From Antarcticibacterium flavum (GTDB lineage Bacteria > Bacteroidota > Bacteroidia > Flavobacteriales > Flavobacteriaceae): a DNA stretch of 64,000 nt. This document shows positions 63,912 to 64,000 of this stretch, piece by piece. The stretch is taken from contig NZ_CP040812.1 in assembly GCF_006159205.1 (NCBI RefSeq), forward strand, positions 1,178,001-1,242,000, given 5' to 3'. Within the stretch, counting starts at the first letter, position 1. Every line of letters begins with the position of its first letter. A program made the translations under genes and the position numbers. Under the pieces are notes generated by a model. That model ran no database searches. It saw only the letters and a program-made list of their open reading frames with translations, and was not told the DNA's origin.

Positions 63912-64000
63912 TTTATAAAATGTGTAACTTTTCGTGTCACTTCAGTTAGAAAAGGTAATCCAAAATTTTTATCGCACCAGGAATAGTAGATAAACAATTC

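Overview
The window looks like chromosomal DNA of a marine-type member of the Flavobacteriaceae (Bacteroidota). The evidence is a Lacal_2735-type small protein, type III glutamine synthetase, BlaI/M56 with TonB-plug-like modules, propeller-type one-piece sensor kinases, PAS proteins with a HisKA but no ATPase domain, short flavobacterial NrdB/NrdA, and promoters of the Bacteroidota form (TAnnTTTG). No genus is claimed.

Layout. 1-9.2 kb: the end of a fused B12-dependent acyl-CoA mutase (IcmF type, with an apparent 1-nt frameshift), a GH3 adenylating enzyme, a DUF4197 lipoprotein, the prfA / pyrF / BtuF-like group, membrane proteins and an orphan ABC ATPase. 9.4-18.2 kb: purM, glnN, a Ca/Na antiporter, then a secreted carboxypeptidase-regulatory-like protein and a BlaI/M56 pair that share a promoter motif. 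18.2-29 kb: housekeeping and secreted enzymes (apt, kelch protein, S9 peptidase, RtcB, Gfo/Idh/MocA oxidoreductase, alanine symporter). 29-34 kb: regulators, a complete IS4-family insertion sequence with a 10-bp target duplication, and the last 41 codons of an ADP-ribosylglycohydrolase. 34-46 kb: a propeller kinase/regulator pair, a DnaQ/GIY-YIG nuclease, an M14 peptidase, trehalose phosphatase, acyl-CoA dehydrogenase and a transglutaminase-like protein. 47-50 kb: a cobalamin riboswitch in front of nrdB-nrdA, the B12-independent ribonucleotide reductase. 50-59 kb: a repeat-rich stretch with a few genes (YkvA, WYL regulator, divergent pyruvate kinase, YqiA-like hydrolase, DUF3365 haem lipoprotein). 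59-64 kb: a PAS sensor with an overlapping response regulator, aminopeptidase P and tRNA-Arg(ACG).

The most unusual content is between genes. (1) Arrays of 7-nt units made from many different words (TTTGCCG, TTTTCTG, AAATCTG, TTTGGAA, TTTGGTG, GGTTGTN, TGGAGAG, GTTAGAA, CAACCTA, CACATCT and others) keep the 7-nt register when one word changes to the next. Five of them start at or within 19 nt of a stop codon. (2) A 224-226 bp non-autonomous transposable element occurs three times, two copies with perfect 9-bp target duplications and two inside heptad arrays; its inverted ends resemble those of the IS4 element in the window. (3) A TTTGCG-box repeat family forms a 20-bp inverted repeat around a GxxExxY (PD-(D/E)XK-type) gene, occurs without a gene at 46.3-46.5 kb, and forms part of a four-unit ABAB tandem repeat at 51.0-52.1 kb. 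In that tandem repeat the number of heptads differs between otherwise near-identical units, so whole heptads appear to be gained and lost.

Metabolically, B12 links three loci: IcmF needs adenosylcobalamin, the BtuF-like protein resembles a corrinoid-binding protein, and the riboswitch should turn off the B12-independent ribonucleotide reductase when cobalamin is present. That predicts a class II (NrdJ) enzyme elsewhere in the genome.
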